From Isoetes taiwanensis (lineage: Eukaryota > Streptophyta > Lycopodiopsida > Isoetales > Isoetaceae): DNA of 64,000 bases. The position numbers and the translations under genes were made by a program. Within the stretch, counting starts at the first letter, position 1, and each line of letters opens with the position of its first letter. Of the stretch, positions 9,944-22,900 are shown piece after piece. Under the pieces are notes generated by a model. The model did no database searches, was not told the origin of the DNA, and saw nothing but the letters and a program-made list of their open reading frames with translations. The stretch spans positions 10,474,740 through 10,538,739 of the forward strand of contig JAJEKV010000008.1 of the NCBI GenBank assembly GCA_021234155.1, read 5' to 3'.

Positions 9944-11700
9944 CTAGTGCAGAAGTTGAGGCAAAAATTGGATTGGCACTAGAAAGGACACTGTGTTAAG
10001 ACATTGCGGAGGAAATGTGGTTCAGAAGCAGCACCAAAAAAGCTGTGCTGAAGCCCGAAACTAGAGCTTGAAGACACAGGGCAGAGAAGGGGCTCTTCTT
10101 ATGAGCAGAGAAATGGATCCTTAAAAGGAGAAGTAACGTAGCAACTGCAGGCGCAGAGTTTTTGTCGAGGAGTGGAAAGGCAAGCAAAATTAATGACAGC
10201 ACCCAACAATAAAAAGTCCAATTCAAGCTCGAAATCCCAAGTGTAAAATATAGAGAATATACTGAACCTATTGACAATATCAGACCTTTCCAGGTCCTTG
10301 CATATAAGTCTTGCCACATGTTTCTTTGCCCAATCATCATGTCAACAAATGCCAACAAGCTTCAACAAGGTACATGCAAGTGCCTCTCGATTTTAAGAGC
10401 TGGATAAAGAATGGTGGATTTGAGCTTTGAAATGCATGCTATTATCAGAGTTGTAAATTATTCTCAAATGTTTGGGAGGCCATTTGACAACAGGAGATAG
10501 CACTGAACCTGTTTAAATCTGACCAGCACATGCCAGAGTTGCAGGATTCCATATCCAGGGAACTATGAATAGCAACTCTGATGAATATATAGCTGTGCAA
10601 CATGATTGCTTCTTGTAGTGCAACCCCAATTCTCTAGAGAATAGCAGGCCCTTGCATTGTTCTAATCTATCTTGTCCATAAGTTGCTTGGAATTATTCAT
10701 AGCCAAGCACTTGGATTTAGTCTCCTTTCTGTGCCATGATGGAGGAAAGCATGAGGATATATTTCTTACATTTGTTCAGAACATATATTTTTAGATTAGG
10801 AATTATCCGGAGCATGTGTCGACATTAAATGTCGTGTGACCAAACTTTTTTTTTTTTTTACTATGTCTATTTATACTTTGTCTTATTCTATTCATTTCTT
10901 GAGAATCTTTGATGGGATGCTTGCGGTGCTCTTCCTATATTCTTTGGATAAGATATTTAATCCTTTTGGGTGGTTGATAAGTTTGTTTTAACTTTTGTTC
11001 TTGCTTTTGGCGAGGTTAGAATCTTCTTGCTCAAGCAATTTTGTTATAGTCAGTTTCTTGATGTTGTAGTTATGGGATTTATATAAGAAGCCTTTGTGTA
11101 TATTTCTGCGTTGTTACCTTTAAGATTGCTTTGAAATATTTAATCTTTTAATACTGCGCCTCTCTTACAACTAAAGGATAAGAAAGACAGAAAAATGAAA
11201 AATTGATTGTCTTGTCCATAAGTTCCATCAGTTGCATTGCTACATCCTCTTGAGTTTTTTCATAATGCTTCAAAACAGCTTCCGTTGAGGTATCCTTCTT
11301 CCTTTACCCATTCTTGATAGTATGCCATTGGACCTATTTCGTTTCTTCTTGCTTCTTCTGCTTGGATTCTGGAACATATGATATGCACAGCAAAAAAACC
11401 TAAGAACACTTGTGTACAAAAATTTATTGTAAAGTCTTGAACGTCAACTTTGGAAGTTTACAGTGGGATAAAGAAATTATACAGTGGGATACAGAATTTG
11501 AGAACCGCACTTTTGGCAGGGTTGTAATCTAATATGTTTTAATGATTATTTAACTCACATGGATACAATAAGAACATGCTTAGTGAATACACCTCAAGGT
11601 TGCTCCACTCGATCTCTTCGACTTGACAATGAAGAGAAATAGGGGTTAGGGCTGAAGAGGCCATATTTCTTGCTAAAAGCCAACTAAAGCTTTGCCTTTG
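9944..11700. other. Internal CACTA sequence without recognised gene
   Basis: Contains an open minus-strand stretch at 9,996-10,358 with hydrophobic runs but no family resemblance. It could be upstream DNA carried with the GH9 exon. 10,360-11,700 is AT-rich and holds no coding segment I can support. It probably includes the promoter of the transposase gene. Confidence 0.4.
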
Positions 11701-11731
11701 TGATAAATGTCGAAAGAAGAATCCAGCAGGT

Positions 11732-12308
11732 GTGTTGATTCCTTACTCGACTTGGTGGGATCACGACAAGGAGTCCAAGTTTGCATCACACATGGCAAGC
11801 ATTCGCAAATCCAAAACCGTGGTAAGGGACTGCATTTGTCAGTGCCAACGGTGTGTTCTTGTCAATCCTAGTGGTTTGTCCTTTAGGGGGACAAAAGTAT
11901 GTCAAATCACATCTGCGCATAGATAATGCAAATCTCGGCTTTGACCCCGCAATGTGTTGGGAATGAAGAAAATATGAATGGCCTTTGTGGCGATGCAATG
12001 CATGTAACGGAAGAGTTGCATGTCGATGAGGAAATAGAGCATGGCCATGTCTATGGCTATCATGAAGATATCAATAGTGACCATAGCGTGGACGCTACTC
12101 CAGAAGATCAGATGGATGAAATTGGTAGTCATCCTGATGTCTTTCTTACCGTGGAAGATCAGCTGGAAGGCGATGGATACGAGGAGGATTTTGATGACAG
12201 GGATGGCCATAGGGTTTACCAAAGGAAAGTCATTTCTGATGCTACACTAGATGACCAGATTCTCATGGCAATTTTGGAGTTGGAGAACGTCCTTGACATG
12301 CACTCGGT
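11732..12308 (+). pseudogene. 5' part of the TNP2-like transposase gene, frameshifted
   Basis: The first segment (to about 11,925) encodes CICQCQRCVLVNPSG, a Cys-rich N-terminal module common in TNP2-family transposases. The reading then shifts: a short piece DNANLGFDPAMCWE is in a second frame. An acidic stretch (11,926-12,321, rich in Asp/Glu) is in a third and ends at a TGA. The main transposase frame opens only after a TGA at 12,294-12,296. No GT-AG pair of sensible length joins these pieces, so single-base indels are the simplest reading. Assembly error or an unrecognised intron are alternatives. Confidence 0.55.
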
Positions 12309-15300
12309 GTCTATGAAAGTCTGAGGGATGACATTCTTAGAATTCTATTCGGTGACAATAAAGAACCTAGCTTAGCAGCCTTGCTCTCTCGAAAGGACAA
12401 GTGGGATAGGTTAATAAGTGGACACAAAGTGCCTTCTACTTCAAAGACCATGAAACGTTTTCTGAAGAACTTGGGCCTCACACCAGTTCAGCGATATGCA
12501 ATTTGCTACCACAAGGAGGGGTTTGAAGGAGTGAAGAACCATGTCTATGCTGCTGTAGATGATGACGAGGCTGTTGTTACTCGCTCCAATGCACAGGTCT
12601 GCCCAACGTGCTACATGACGCGGAAGGAGGGTGTCCAATTTGCAGTAATTCCTTTGGCAAACCGCGTTAGGCAGTTGTGCTCAGTGCCTTCAATTTGTTG
12701 GAACCTACTTCATAGTTGGAGGTTGCGGGATGATTGGCTTGGCAAGTCAGTTGATTGTGCACCACAGGTATTACATATTACTGACAAGCTTATGGTTCCC
12801 TTGACAGGGTTGCACTTGATTATCGAAATTTTGTAACTTGTTAATCTGCATTCTCTTGGCAGTTCATGAATCATTTCTGTCACGGCAGAATTTGGAGACA
12901 GAGGCAAGACCTATGGAACCCAAAAGCAAGGATAGAGCTGCCAGCCATGTGTCCAAGGTGTGACACAGGGCATAGATGTTGGCCCGATGTTCACCCTGCA
13001 GTAAAGGACAAGGAGGAGCATGAGAATGGCTTCTATGTACAATGTGTGAATTGTTCCATGCATTTTGGATATGAACCAAGGTACATCGCAGGGGATCCGC
13101 GACATTGGGCTGCGATGTTGCACAGAGATGGTTTCCAGGCTGCATCAACAAAAATTCGTTCCGTTGAAGCCTACACTCTGGTAATCCTTAATGGAGATCC
13201 GACACTGCCCGAGTCAGAGGCATTTCTTCTTCCGCTTATGTACATTCCATCGGAGCAAGTTCCAGAACAAGGACCAGATGTGTTTGACGAGTTCGAAGAC
13301 ATTGTAGTGAGAATGATTGACCGTCTCTTTTGCCATGGAACGGAAGTGGACTATGCAGTTGATGTCCCTGATTTTGAGGGTGTGAAGTTTAATCGGCATT
13401 TCATCCACAGGACCTCCTTCTTTGGTTTCATGGGTGACCATATTGCACACTGTGCAATCAGCAAAACTTCTCAAGGTTTTTGTTTAGTGTAATGAAACTT
13501 TTGTGTATTGCATTTACTTGAGAAGTTGCTAGGCTGCGTAGAACCAGATTGTTCCTTACACTTCAAATTGACTTTAGGTGGCCTGAACCCTTGCCGTTAC
13601 TGCCATGTTCGCACGGAAGGCGTTTACAAGGACCTGCACAGGAAAGCGAGATTTCCAGATGAACCAAAGACGATGGATTTTATTCTCAAGTCGATTGAGA
13701 AGTACAAAAGGAACAAATCAACTTTCAGGGAGCATGGAGTGAAAGGGAAGTCCACGTTGATACGATTGCATCATTCGCAAGGGCACGATCTCACTGCGCA
13801 TCACCCTATAGACGCAATGCACACAGTCGCGCTTGGTAACGCTTTGAACGCATTCAAACCACAGAATGTAGAATGTAGCAATAGATTGGGTGATAACTTC
13901 GGTCTGGTGTGAGTGTTTATAATTCATGAGAATTATAGATAACACGAGCTGGTTACATCGGGAGGTTAGTGTGAACGTGTATAGAGAGCTTGAACATCTC
14001 TGAAGTTCAAAAACTTAAAGTTTATGCTTTGCACTCCATTACCAAACTGGGACTGTTGTCTTTTTCGCAGGTGTGGCTAAAGACACTAATGAGGGAACTT
14101 TTAGGTTGCTGGAGGTAAAAGATGGAGACACTTCTAAACGTAAGGAAGTTGAGAGGCGTATAGTGGAGATCAAACAGAACCGCACACCATATTTACGCTA
14201 TAGAAGATTTCCGTGCGAACCTTTTACACGCAGAGGATTCTGGAAAGCAGATGAACATCAAAGTTTTGCGCAGTTTTATGCTGAATATGTTTTTGGTGGA
14301 CTTATCTCGGAAGAGAGAATGCAGCTACATCAACTTCTGGCCGATTGCTGTCGTCTCATATATGACTATTCAAGAAATAGTGGCTGGTCCCAAGAAGGCC
14401 TCGATTGTCTTGCTAATCTACAAGTCTCCTGGAGGGTTATGAGTGAGGCGTTTCTTGGAGAGAACTGCAAGATTATTCATCATCTTTTTGGGTCTAGGCA
14501 CATGATTCAAGACATTCGCAATTACGGTGGGCTGGATGGCACTTGGTGTTACAGGTAAGCAACAACATTCATCCATTAATTTTTGCGCTGCCCTCCTCTT
14601 AATCTTCGGCCTTTATATTACTTTTTTGTAGAATGGAGAGGCGCTTCTCAAACACCAACAAAATACCTACCAATCCCGTGCATATGGAGCTCACATTCGC
14701 GAAATTTGCGAACAAACTTTTCTTCTCGGAGATTATGTTTGCTCGGATCCAAGACCGGACTGGTGTCTTACACCCGCAACGGTGGGAAGATTTGCTCCAC
14801 TCATCAGTCCGAGGGAATCTGCAGACAGGTAAAATATCATCTTTTGCAACGTGTATAGTAGGCCAATGAGAAATATCAAGCTGCAAACAAAGCAGGGAGG
14901 AATCAAGAATCTGACATAGTCTGCGATATACATTTGCTACATCCAAGTAGAATTTTTGTGTTATTCGTATCAGGCAGCTCAACATTCATAAATTGTTCTT
15001 ATTGAATTGTCTTATATGTTCACCAAACATGCAGGGTACATTGCCACCCAAAACCAGAAGGAGGCCAAATTTTTGGCCAGCCAGGGCATTCCAGACAAGT
15101 GGCAAGGGATCATTAGGGAGACTCCAATCTTATGTGGAAGAAGCCAAACCAGAGGTGCCTCAAGTATGGAGCTACTAGCTGCCCGCGACTATGACTTGGA
15201 ATTAACGTCTGAAGAGGTATTAGTGTTCAGGCAGTGTCTCTCTCATGGTACTCTCTTCCGGGTTGGGGATCATGTCGCTGTTTCTTCAGATACAGATGTT

Positions 15301-15876
15301 CATGACTGGTATTGTCAATTGTTAAATTTTATTGTATTCAGCACAAGCGCTGGTTCAGCTGTGTGTTTCACGGGGCTCTATCACAAAGTTTGTCTTCTTC
15401 AAGATAATAGTCTCGAGACGGATTGCACCGGAAAAGTGGTGTTGCAAGGAGTTGTTGCTTTGACTCCAGCCTGCATCAGGCCAGTCAACCATGTGCTTAG
15501 AGAAGTATGCATCCTAACAGGCCCTAGAGGTAGCACAAAGATAGTGCTAGAGACCAGGACCCTTGAAGTCCCTTCTAGATTACTTTCTCCAGGTGGCATC
15601 GGCTACCCTCGACACTACCCATGCCAGGGGGATATCGTGAGGTTGCATCATTCCCGCGTTGACGAAGTTTGGATGGGTCAAATTGACACGGTTGACTACG
15701 AGGCACAGACGTTCATGATGACATGGATGAAGAGGTTGGATTGTGGTTGGGCGCTGCACTACAAAGAAAGACATGCACAGTCCTTTGGTTCAATCATGTG
15801 TGACGTTCCCTGCCAGAAGTTGGATGTGACGGGTAATAATAGCTTCTTGTATGTTCCTGAATGTGATTTGAACTAG
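12297..15876 (+). CDS. CACTA TNP2-like transposase, six exons, 5' end damaged
   Basis: Exons 12,297-12,767, 12,863-13,475, 13,578-13,835, 14,071-14,554, 14,632-14,828 and 15,035-15,876 join in frame through canonical GT-AG introns into 954 codons plus TAG. Recognisable TNP2 features are: the CPTCYMTRKEG and VIPLANRVRQL region; CRYCHVRTEGVYKD; the IDAMHTVALGVAKD junction, which supplies the conserved Asp of the D-MH motif and is completed only by splicing; and WKADEHQSFAQFY with the following helical domain up to NTNKIPTNPVHMEL. Exon 2 also holds a CPRC ... CVNC zinc-ribbon-like insertion. The C-terminal exon (about 280 residues) has two beta-rich segments (FRVGDHVAV, QGDIVRLHHS) that might be BAH-like; this is weak. 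The protein should cut and join element ends in the nucleus. The start is uncertain because upstream coding is frameshifted; the first in-frame Met is near 12,450. Splicing intactness downstream suggests recent decay. Confidence 0.8.
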
Positions 15877-16760
15877 GCTGGTGTAGGGTCCAATTCGAAT
15901 TCCGTTGGCCTGATCTGCACCGTGCTCTTAGGCCTTCTTCTTAGTATTTACATTAAGAGATTGAGCAGGGTGAATTTTTCTGCTGGCAGCACAGAATGCC
16001 ATTTTAACTGTATATGGCTTCTAAAATGTGGTAAGAACTCTTACTGTTCCTGTTTTTTTTAAGAATATCAGGTCATGTACACACATATCCAAGATAGATA
16101 ATGATAGTAAAGTGCTTTATGCTCTACTTAAAGGACAAGATAAAGTACCTATCATTAACATTTCAGTCTTGTAACAACCTACTTTACTGGTTGCAGTATT
16201 TCAAATATGATTAAAATTGTGTTCAGAATCCTGTCAAAGAGATTATGGTAGCTGTAGATTATGGTATTGTTGATTTGTAGTAGATAATCAGTGCCAGACA
16301 TTTCTATTCATAATTTCCCATGTTTGTATTTCGTTGCGTTCCTGTCTTTCTTTTTATTTGTAAAATATGTTGTCAGCAGATGTGAACAGTGCATGTAGAA
16401 TTTAGCAGGATTAAAAGTTGTGGAGTGTTGAGCATGGTGCTGTGATGATTGGTGGGCATATGCTGAGCTCCGGAGCTAGTCTTTACCTAAGTCAACAAAG
16501 GAACAGTGAATTGGTCAATGCCTGCGGCACAGTGCATATGCTACAGTTGCGTCTACAAATAAAAGTTCGGCCATGTGTTTTGAAAACATCTTACTTCCCT
16601 TTCTCTTACCTTTGAAAACGCAACCTTGAGACGTAATACACAATATTTGCAAAATGTACAAACATAATATTTGAAAGTTCATAATATTTTATAAATACAC
16701 TCAAAACTTTTATATGAACACTCAAACATAATATTTGCACATACGTCATTTGCACCCTGT
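15877..16760. other. Spacer after the transposase, no gene recognised
   Basis: AT-rich 3' flank of the transposase gene and internal element DNA. A repeated phrase (ACATAATATTTG) occurs several times at 16,640-16,740. No coding segment is supported. Confidence 0.5.
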
Positions 16761-16772
16761 CATTTGCCACAC

Positions 16773-17960
16773 AGGGTTTACGTTTCGGAGGTCAAAACGT
16801 GGTCGTTTTCTTGGATAACTAGGCGCCCTTTTTTAAACAATCATGCGGAGCCATGACAACTGAAATAACAGAGTTTGGATCTATTGGCCATCCCGAGTGA
16901 TCCCAAACAATTTTGCTACTGCAAAAGGCGCTCTTGACTTCTAATTGCTACTCTGGAAGGAGGATTAAAACCAAATGCCATTCTGTCGGTTCCTATGGCT
17001 TCGCGTTTTCGACTGCAGCCTCTTGACCATGTCCCAAGTGCAACCGACTAAAACTCGACCTCCATAACGTAAACCCTTCAACAACCTAGCAACACACAGG
17101 GTTTATGTTTCGGAGGTCATATCCTATTTAGATTTGAACAGGATCTTGCACAATGTCATCACGTAGAGGGAGGGTGTTGACGCCAGAAGAAGGACCCTAA
17201 AAACCTTTCGGAAGCAGTTTGCCCCAAAGGTCCTCTCCCGAAGAACCTTGGCCACGGACGGACAACTCTCCCACTCCGGAACTGTGAACGGACTCTGCCA
17301 ATGGACTCAAAGCATCGACATTACCCTGGGGACCAAGTTTCGTGGGCAGAAGACCACCCCTTCTTCAAGAAGCGCCAAAGTGCTCGTGTCCAACACGTTC
17401 GTACTCATTGGCCTAAGAGGTGGCTGCGGAATACTGCCATGTAGAGGGTTTGTGTTTCTTTCGTTGCAAAAAATCACCATGTTACCTGGTTTCCTAGGGT
17501 GATTTTGCTATTCTGGACGACGTGGCGAAGTCGAATCTCCATTCCGGAGCCTTTGTACTGCCCGAACGACAAAACACTTGGGTTTCTACACGGTCGACCA
17601 CAGGACGCTTCGCAGTTTGATAAGTTCTCCAGGACGGATCTTGAATTTTTTTGAACCTGCTCGAAGCAGGTTACTTGAATGGCAGATTCAATGGTCGGAT
17701 AGGGAAAGCGAGCTCTGGGTGGGGGGCATTGGCATTTGCCCTCCCGGAGGAGCGCTGGCAGGAAAGATTGCTTCGGCAACTTTTCTAAGGTCCGTCTCCT
17801 GGGGTCTGGCCTCTTCCCTCTGGTGAGGAAGCTGCGCAAAGTCCTGGCCTCGTTCGATTTGGGAAAGGGTGTCAGCGCTTTAAGTTCTTCAAGATCCCTC
17901 TATTCTATCCCTTGCCAAACTCCTCTACCAAAAATTCCAAAGGTTATCATATTTCTTGCA
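16773..17960 (+). repeat. TIR-bounded repeat units (short unit, then long unit) inside the CACTA element
   Basis: 16,773-17,077 is a 305-bp unit. It starts AGGGTTTACGTTTCGGAGG and ends with the near-inverse CCTCCATAACGTAAACCCT. After a 20-base spacer a second unit starts at 17,098; it matches the roughly 800-bp unit of 45-48 kb and 59-61 kb but lacks its right terminal repeat. Neither unit codes for protein. The shared inverted ends suggest a small non-autonomous transposon that repeatedly ended up in tandem. Confidence 0.7.
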
Positions 17961-18120
17961 TAAAGTCCTAGTCATCATGTCCACGTCACCACCATCTAGC
18001 CATGTCACCCAAAATTTGCCAATATCACCCAATGAAAAGACCAAAGATGGACATCTTTTCATTTCTGGCCTACTCAAAACTTGGCCTTGCTTACTTGGCA
18101 TGCCATGTCACCACTTGGGT
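17935..18120. repeat. Linker repeat also found inverted at 58,505-58,690
   Basis: The segment from AAGGTTATCATATTTCTTGC to the start of the minisatellite recurs as its reverse complement at about 58,505-58,690, again directly beside a minisatellite array. Linker and array therefore belong to one larger repeat. Confidence 0.75.
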
Positions 18121-18124
18121 GCCT

Positions 18125-18740
18125 AGGTGGCCTAGATGGCATATTAGTGTCTAGGTGGCATGTTGGAGCCCACGTGGCATGTTTGAGCCACCTTAGCATA
18201 TTTGAGCCACCTTGCCATGTTGGAGCCTAGGTGCCATGTTGGAGCCCACATGGCATGTTTGAGCCACCTTGGCATGTTTGAGCCACCTTGGCATTTCAAA
18301 GCCTGGGTGGCATGTTTGAGCCCCGACCTTTTCATCCACTACGTCCTCAGCATCCCCGTAGATCTATGACATATAGCAAATTTGATAACTGCAGTGCCTG
18401 TTTGTGGAATCACCGAGAGGGAAAATTGTGTTTTTACGACAAACTTCCACTGCCGCATGTGGAATCTAGCCCTTAGAGCCACCTTGGCATGTTAGAGCCT
18501 AGGTGGCATGTTGGAGCCCACATGGCATGTTTTAGCCACCTTGGCATGCGGAAGCCACCTTGGCATTTCAGAGCCTAGGTGGCATGTTTGAGCCACCTTG
18601 GCATATTGGAGCCAAGGTGGCATGTTTGAGCCACCTTGGCATGTAGGAGCCTAGGTGGAATGGTGAAGCCCACATGGAATGTTTGAGCCACCTTGGCATG
18701 TTGGAGCCTAGGTGGCATGTTGGCTGCCAACCAGTTGGCA
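18125..18740. repeat. 19-bp minisatellite, first array
   Basis: Repeats of a 19-bp unit in three forms: GAGCCTAGGTGGCATGTTG, GAGCCACCTTGGCATGTTT and GAGCCCACGTGGCATGTTT. The array is broken by unrelated DNA at about 18,335-18,475. The unit contains no stop codon in several frames, so long spurious reading frames appear on both strands. Related arrays are at 48,658-49,337 and 57,238-58,520. Confidence 0.9.
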
Positions 18741-19430
18741 TGATGGATCCCTGGGGTACAACATCTGAACCATAACAAATAACGTATGACATCAATCAAA
18801 CCTAAATAATGGGAGTTTTAACAATTTAAAAAACATGAACCTTTGATGACGGAGATTCTGTGGAATCTCCCATCATCTAAAGCCCCACAATTAACGATAC
18901 CTTCGAGTCCCACAATACAATACCTTCGAGTGTATTGCTAGATGTAGTGGTGAAACACTGACGCACATGTTAATCATACACAATTTAAGACAACTCCGGC
19001 CCGTGCAATATTCAAAGGTTGATGTCCTAAGGGTGTTCATCCAAAGGTTAGCCCCCTTATTGTCCTTCATTAATGGTGATGAGGTATTGCACTTTGGCGC
19101 CTACAAATATCACAACCTGGGGTCCGCAACATATTGCCACGCACAATAAAGAAGACAAACGTGCTACAGAAGACAAATATTCAAACGTTCACAAGGCAAG
19201 TGTGACGTGTAAGATTTGGGCTATCGGATTTACTTATGATCCTGAGCTTGATGTTCCTAACCTCTAGTGCATCACAGTGATGGTGGATGAACTACGAACT
19301 CAGATTCCTAAGCTTTCAAGTTGCTAGATTTACCAATATGAGCACAATTAGCTTGTCATGAAAAATAACATTAGCTATTGGTATCTCTTTTTTTAAACTT
19401 TTCAAGTAGGTTGATGAGACTGAGGCAACA
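18741..19430. other. Internal CACTA DNA, no gene recognised
   Basis: AT-rich DNA after the minisatellite. Short phrases near 19,020-19,260 may be decayed coding sequence, but nothing is alignable by eye. Confidence 0.4.
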
Positions 19431-19640
19431 TTTATTGGCAATTGGGACACACTCAAGAATGGGCACCAGGTTCCTTCTAGTACTACGAGAGCATGAAAAC
19501 TGAGGTCTCAAACAAACTCGGTGTTATGTAATTTGCCACCGCGTATAGGAATTTAATGGAGCAGATGCTGTTGTTTCTTGGTGACCTGTGCATTTGAACG
19601 TTAGGTTTGCCCACCAAATGACCGCTACTACTGCCTTTGT
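19430..19640 (+). pseudogene. Decayed second copy of the first TNP2 exon
   Basis: Reads NWDTLKNGHQVPSSTTRA, then a stop, then more degraded sequence. This parallels KWDRLISGHKVPSTSKTMKRF in the transposase exon at 12,381-12,470. DNA similarity continues weakly to the segment encoding VCPTCYMT. It is an old duplicate of part of the element's own transposase, lying between the two main genes. Confidence 0.6.
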
Positions 19641-19689
19641 ATTATTCCAATTTCAAAATTTGTTGGGAGCTACATGTGCTACTCATGCC

Positions 19690-19880
19690 ATCATGTAAAC
19701 CTTCGAGATTGCTAGATTTAGTGGTTCCCAAACATACAAAGGTCACCATGTTAATTATTCCCATGCAGCATTCAAAGGCCCCGATTGCTAGATTTAGTAG
19801 TTCCCAAACATACAAAGTCACCATTTAATTATTCCCATGCAACATTCAAAGGTCCCCATGCAATATTTCAAGGTTCCCAT
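19690..19880. repeat. Direct repeat upstream of the TNPA-like gene
   Basis: ATTGCTAGATTTAGTGGTTC and the following CCAAACATACAAAGG...CATGCAGCATTCAAAGG occur twice, about 87 bp apart, just upstream of the start codon at 19,921. It may be part of a promoter, but nothing specific is visible. Confidence 0.6.
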
Positions 19881-19920
19881 ATTAAACATTCCTCCAAGGA
19901 ATTCAAACGTACAATCTTGA

Positions 19921-22900
19921 ATGATTCGGGAGGGAACGGAGGGAATGAATGAGAGCGCCAGTAGTACGTCCTCGGGAGGTGGAGCCAGAGCGGTGCATTC
20001 TCCTACTCTTACTCTTGATCCCGCAAATACTCCAAGCACAGACTCCGGCTTCATGGCTCCTCCTAAAATCTCTGTAGCTGAATTCAAGACCTGGAGCTGG
20101 GAGCGGATTTATGAACACATTGCAGGCATGGCAATGTTTGCAGGGGACCAATGGCATGATGATCGAGAGATCATCAGGAAAGCTTTGCAAAAGGAAAGGG
20201 TGAATGGAATGGCGTTTTTGAGGCTCCAAATGGACGATTGGAGGCAAATTCCTGATGTCCCACTAGGCATTGCCAGTTCGTTAGTGGCAATAGCTGAAGA
20301 GATCTCTCACCCAAAGGGCACACCCTCATCTGTACATGGGCTTTCTACATGTGCAAAGGCTTCAGCTGGTTATGTAACAAGCGGTTCATCTTTGCTGGGC
20401 CGATTTGATGCAGTTGAGTCTAAACAGCTCCTAGCTTATGACCCAAAATTGCTGTATACAAAATCAAGAAGGGGAAGCTGCAACCATTTAGATCTAAAGA
20501 GAGCAGGACTTGATGAGCAGAGTGGAGGAATGCTCTTACAGTTGCAAGTAATTCGAAGATGGGCAGCCAAGTACTTCCCCATATATGATGAAGTGAATTT
20601 TAGTAAGGAAAATGTGGAGGAGAGAAAATTGCGGACAGAGGTGGCTCAAGAGATACTTGCAAGTGGTTCTTTGAAGCCTATAAAGCTTGAGGGAGGACAA
20701 CAGCGCTTGCCAACTATGGATTTTGTTACACACAAGTAAGTATATTGTAGGAGTTTTACTGCATAAATATAGATGCAAAACTCTCAGTTAGACGTAAGAA
20801 AGTGCATGCTTCATTTCATTTTTCTAAACTCGCCCTTGCTGGAGAGTTCAGTAAGGATAGCATTAGATTTTAAGTGTTAGGGTGAACCTGATTTGAAGGT
20901 GTAACTTGAACTTTAAATTTCATCTACAGATGTGACTTGAATCTAATTTTATTAGCTGAATCTCTTTTCTTATTTGTTGAGCCATTTTTTTGCTAAGTAT
21001 TGTTTCTCTTTGGATGGCAGGATTACAGCATACTTGCATGACAAGAGAGCTCGGTTGAAAGAGGGACTCAGGAAGCAGAAGCCTCAAAGAGACTATGACT
21101 TTGGCCATAGCACAATATGCCTCCTTGGAACTCAACGAATTCTGGAGTTAAGGGAGCTGAAATTCTGTGAGCGGGTCTACTATGCATTGCAAAAGAGAGA
21201 GAGAGCATTTGAAGACCTCACTGCTATCGTTGGGTCAGCTGTAGTACTTGGAATTCATGAGGAGGGTACAATGCGCGAGCTAGAGGTGTCCATCAAGACG
21301 ATTGTAGATCTTGAAGACTTAGGACAGGAACTGTTTGCCCCTGGTAGTAATTTGTCAATATCTGATCTATCCGTGGAGGTAATCAATTGTGCATGTTCTT
21401 TCCTATATATAGTTCAGTTTGTTGTTTACTATGAAATGGATGCTTTGGCCAAAGGCATAGGTACTAACTCTCTTCACATAATGTGGATTGGAAGGTCTGC
21501 AATGCAATGCTGAAAGGTAGGTCTAATGCTTCAATTTCTTGGTCCTCTATATTCATCCAATAGGAGCAGGTTCTCTGGCCGGAGTGCATGACAGACCTGA
21601 ACGGGGACATCCATGGTCGTAGAGCGGTAAAACGAAAGGTAAAACCATTTAATTCTATTTCATTCAATTGTTTGTTGAAATTTATTGCAAATTTGAATCT
21701 TTAATACAAGTAACAGATCAGATCTGCAAACTTGGAAAGCCTTTTTTGAAGCTTTTTCCAAAGTAGTGCATTTATACCTGGAGGTGGATTAAAAGGATTG
21801 ATTCAATCTTTACTAAAATCTTGATCCAACTAATTTTAACTAAGTTGAGTTATCATAAAATTAATATCTGCGTCCTTATGATGTCAATGTTGGGTTTACA
21901 GGGTTCTCATGGTTGTCCATGAGAGATGTGAGTTGCAACGTTCTTAAACTAAAGCTAGAGTCAATTAGATCCGAGACTCCAGTAATGTGCCACTTAGGTG
22001 ATGTTTGAAATTGAGTTAATAGAGATGTTGCAAGGGTTCTCAAACTAAAGCTAGAGTCAATTACGGCTGAGACTCCAGTAACGTGTCACTTAGATGAAGC
22101 TTCCATCTGGTGCTAACATCTGTTATTGTTAAATGCCAGAAATTATCAAATAGGGACACTGCTCCTTCAAGCAGCAAGGATCCGCAGCAGCAGCCAGAGA
22201 TGGAGATGGAGATAGAGACGACGCAAAATTCAAAGGTACAATTTCTATTGACTGCATTTCCGTGCGCCTCTTTAAATAAGGGCTGCGCATCAGTTAGTCA
22301 TCAGTGATAGAAGGTATTTGCCTTGCTTCGTCTTGTAACAGGTATTGAAACTTCTTGTGACTTGCAGGCTGTAGCAATGGAGCTTGCATCCATGGACGTT
22401 GTTCAGAAGCATTTTGGGAGCCCTGATCATCAGATTGACAGAATGGATGGCAGACTGAGAGGGTTGGCAAAGATGGATGCAACAAGGTCATTTCCAGAGG
22501 ATGTGATGGAGGATAAGGATAAGGAGAACAAAAGTGCAGATGTAAGTGGTAAATTTATGCTTAGACGTTATAATTGCAATGGATTGCCAATTACTGACAC
22601 CTTGACTAAATAGGATGACAATGATAAGTGGCAGAAAGGGGATGACATAGTTCTATTTAATGAGAATGGTGAAGTGGTCGCCCGAGGGAAAGTTAAGTCA
22701 CACGAGGAGGAGTTATTAGTGCTGATACAAGGAGTGACGGATAAAGCCGGAGCTGATGTGATCAAATCGATGGTTGTCTATCCTCCAAAACCCATGACAT
22801 GGTCTCCTAATTCGGTACATTCTCTTCATTTCAATTATTTTAAGAAAGCTTCATACTGTTTTAATTATTCTTAAATAAATGATGTACATACCCTGTTTCT

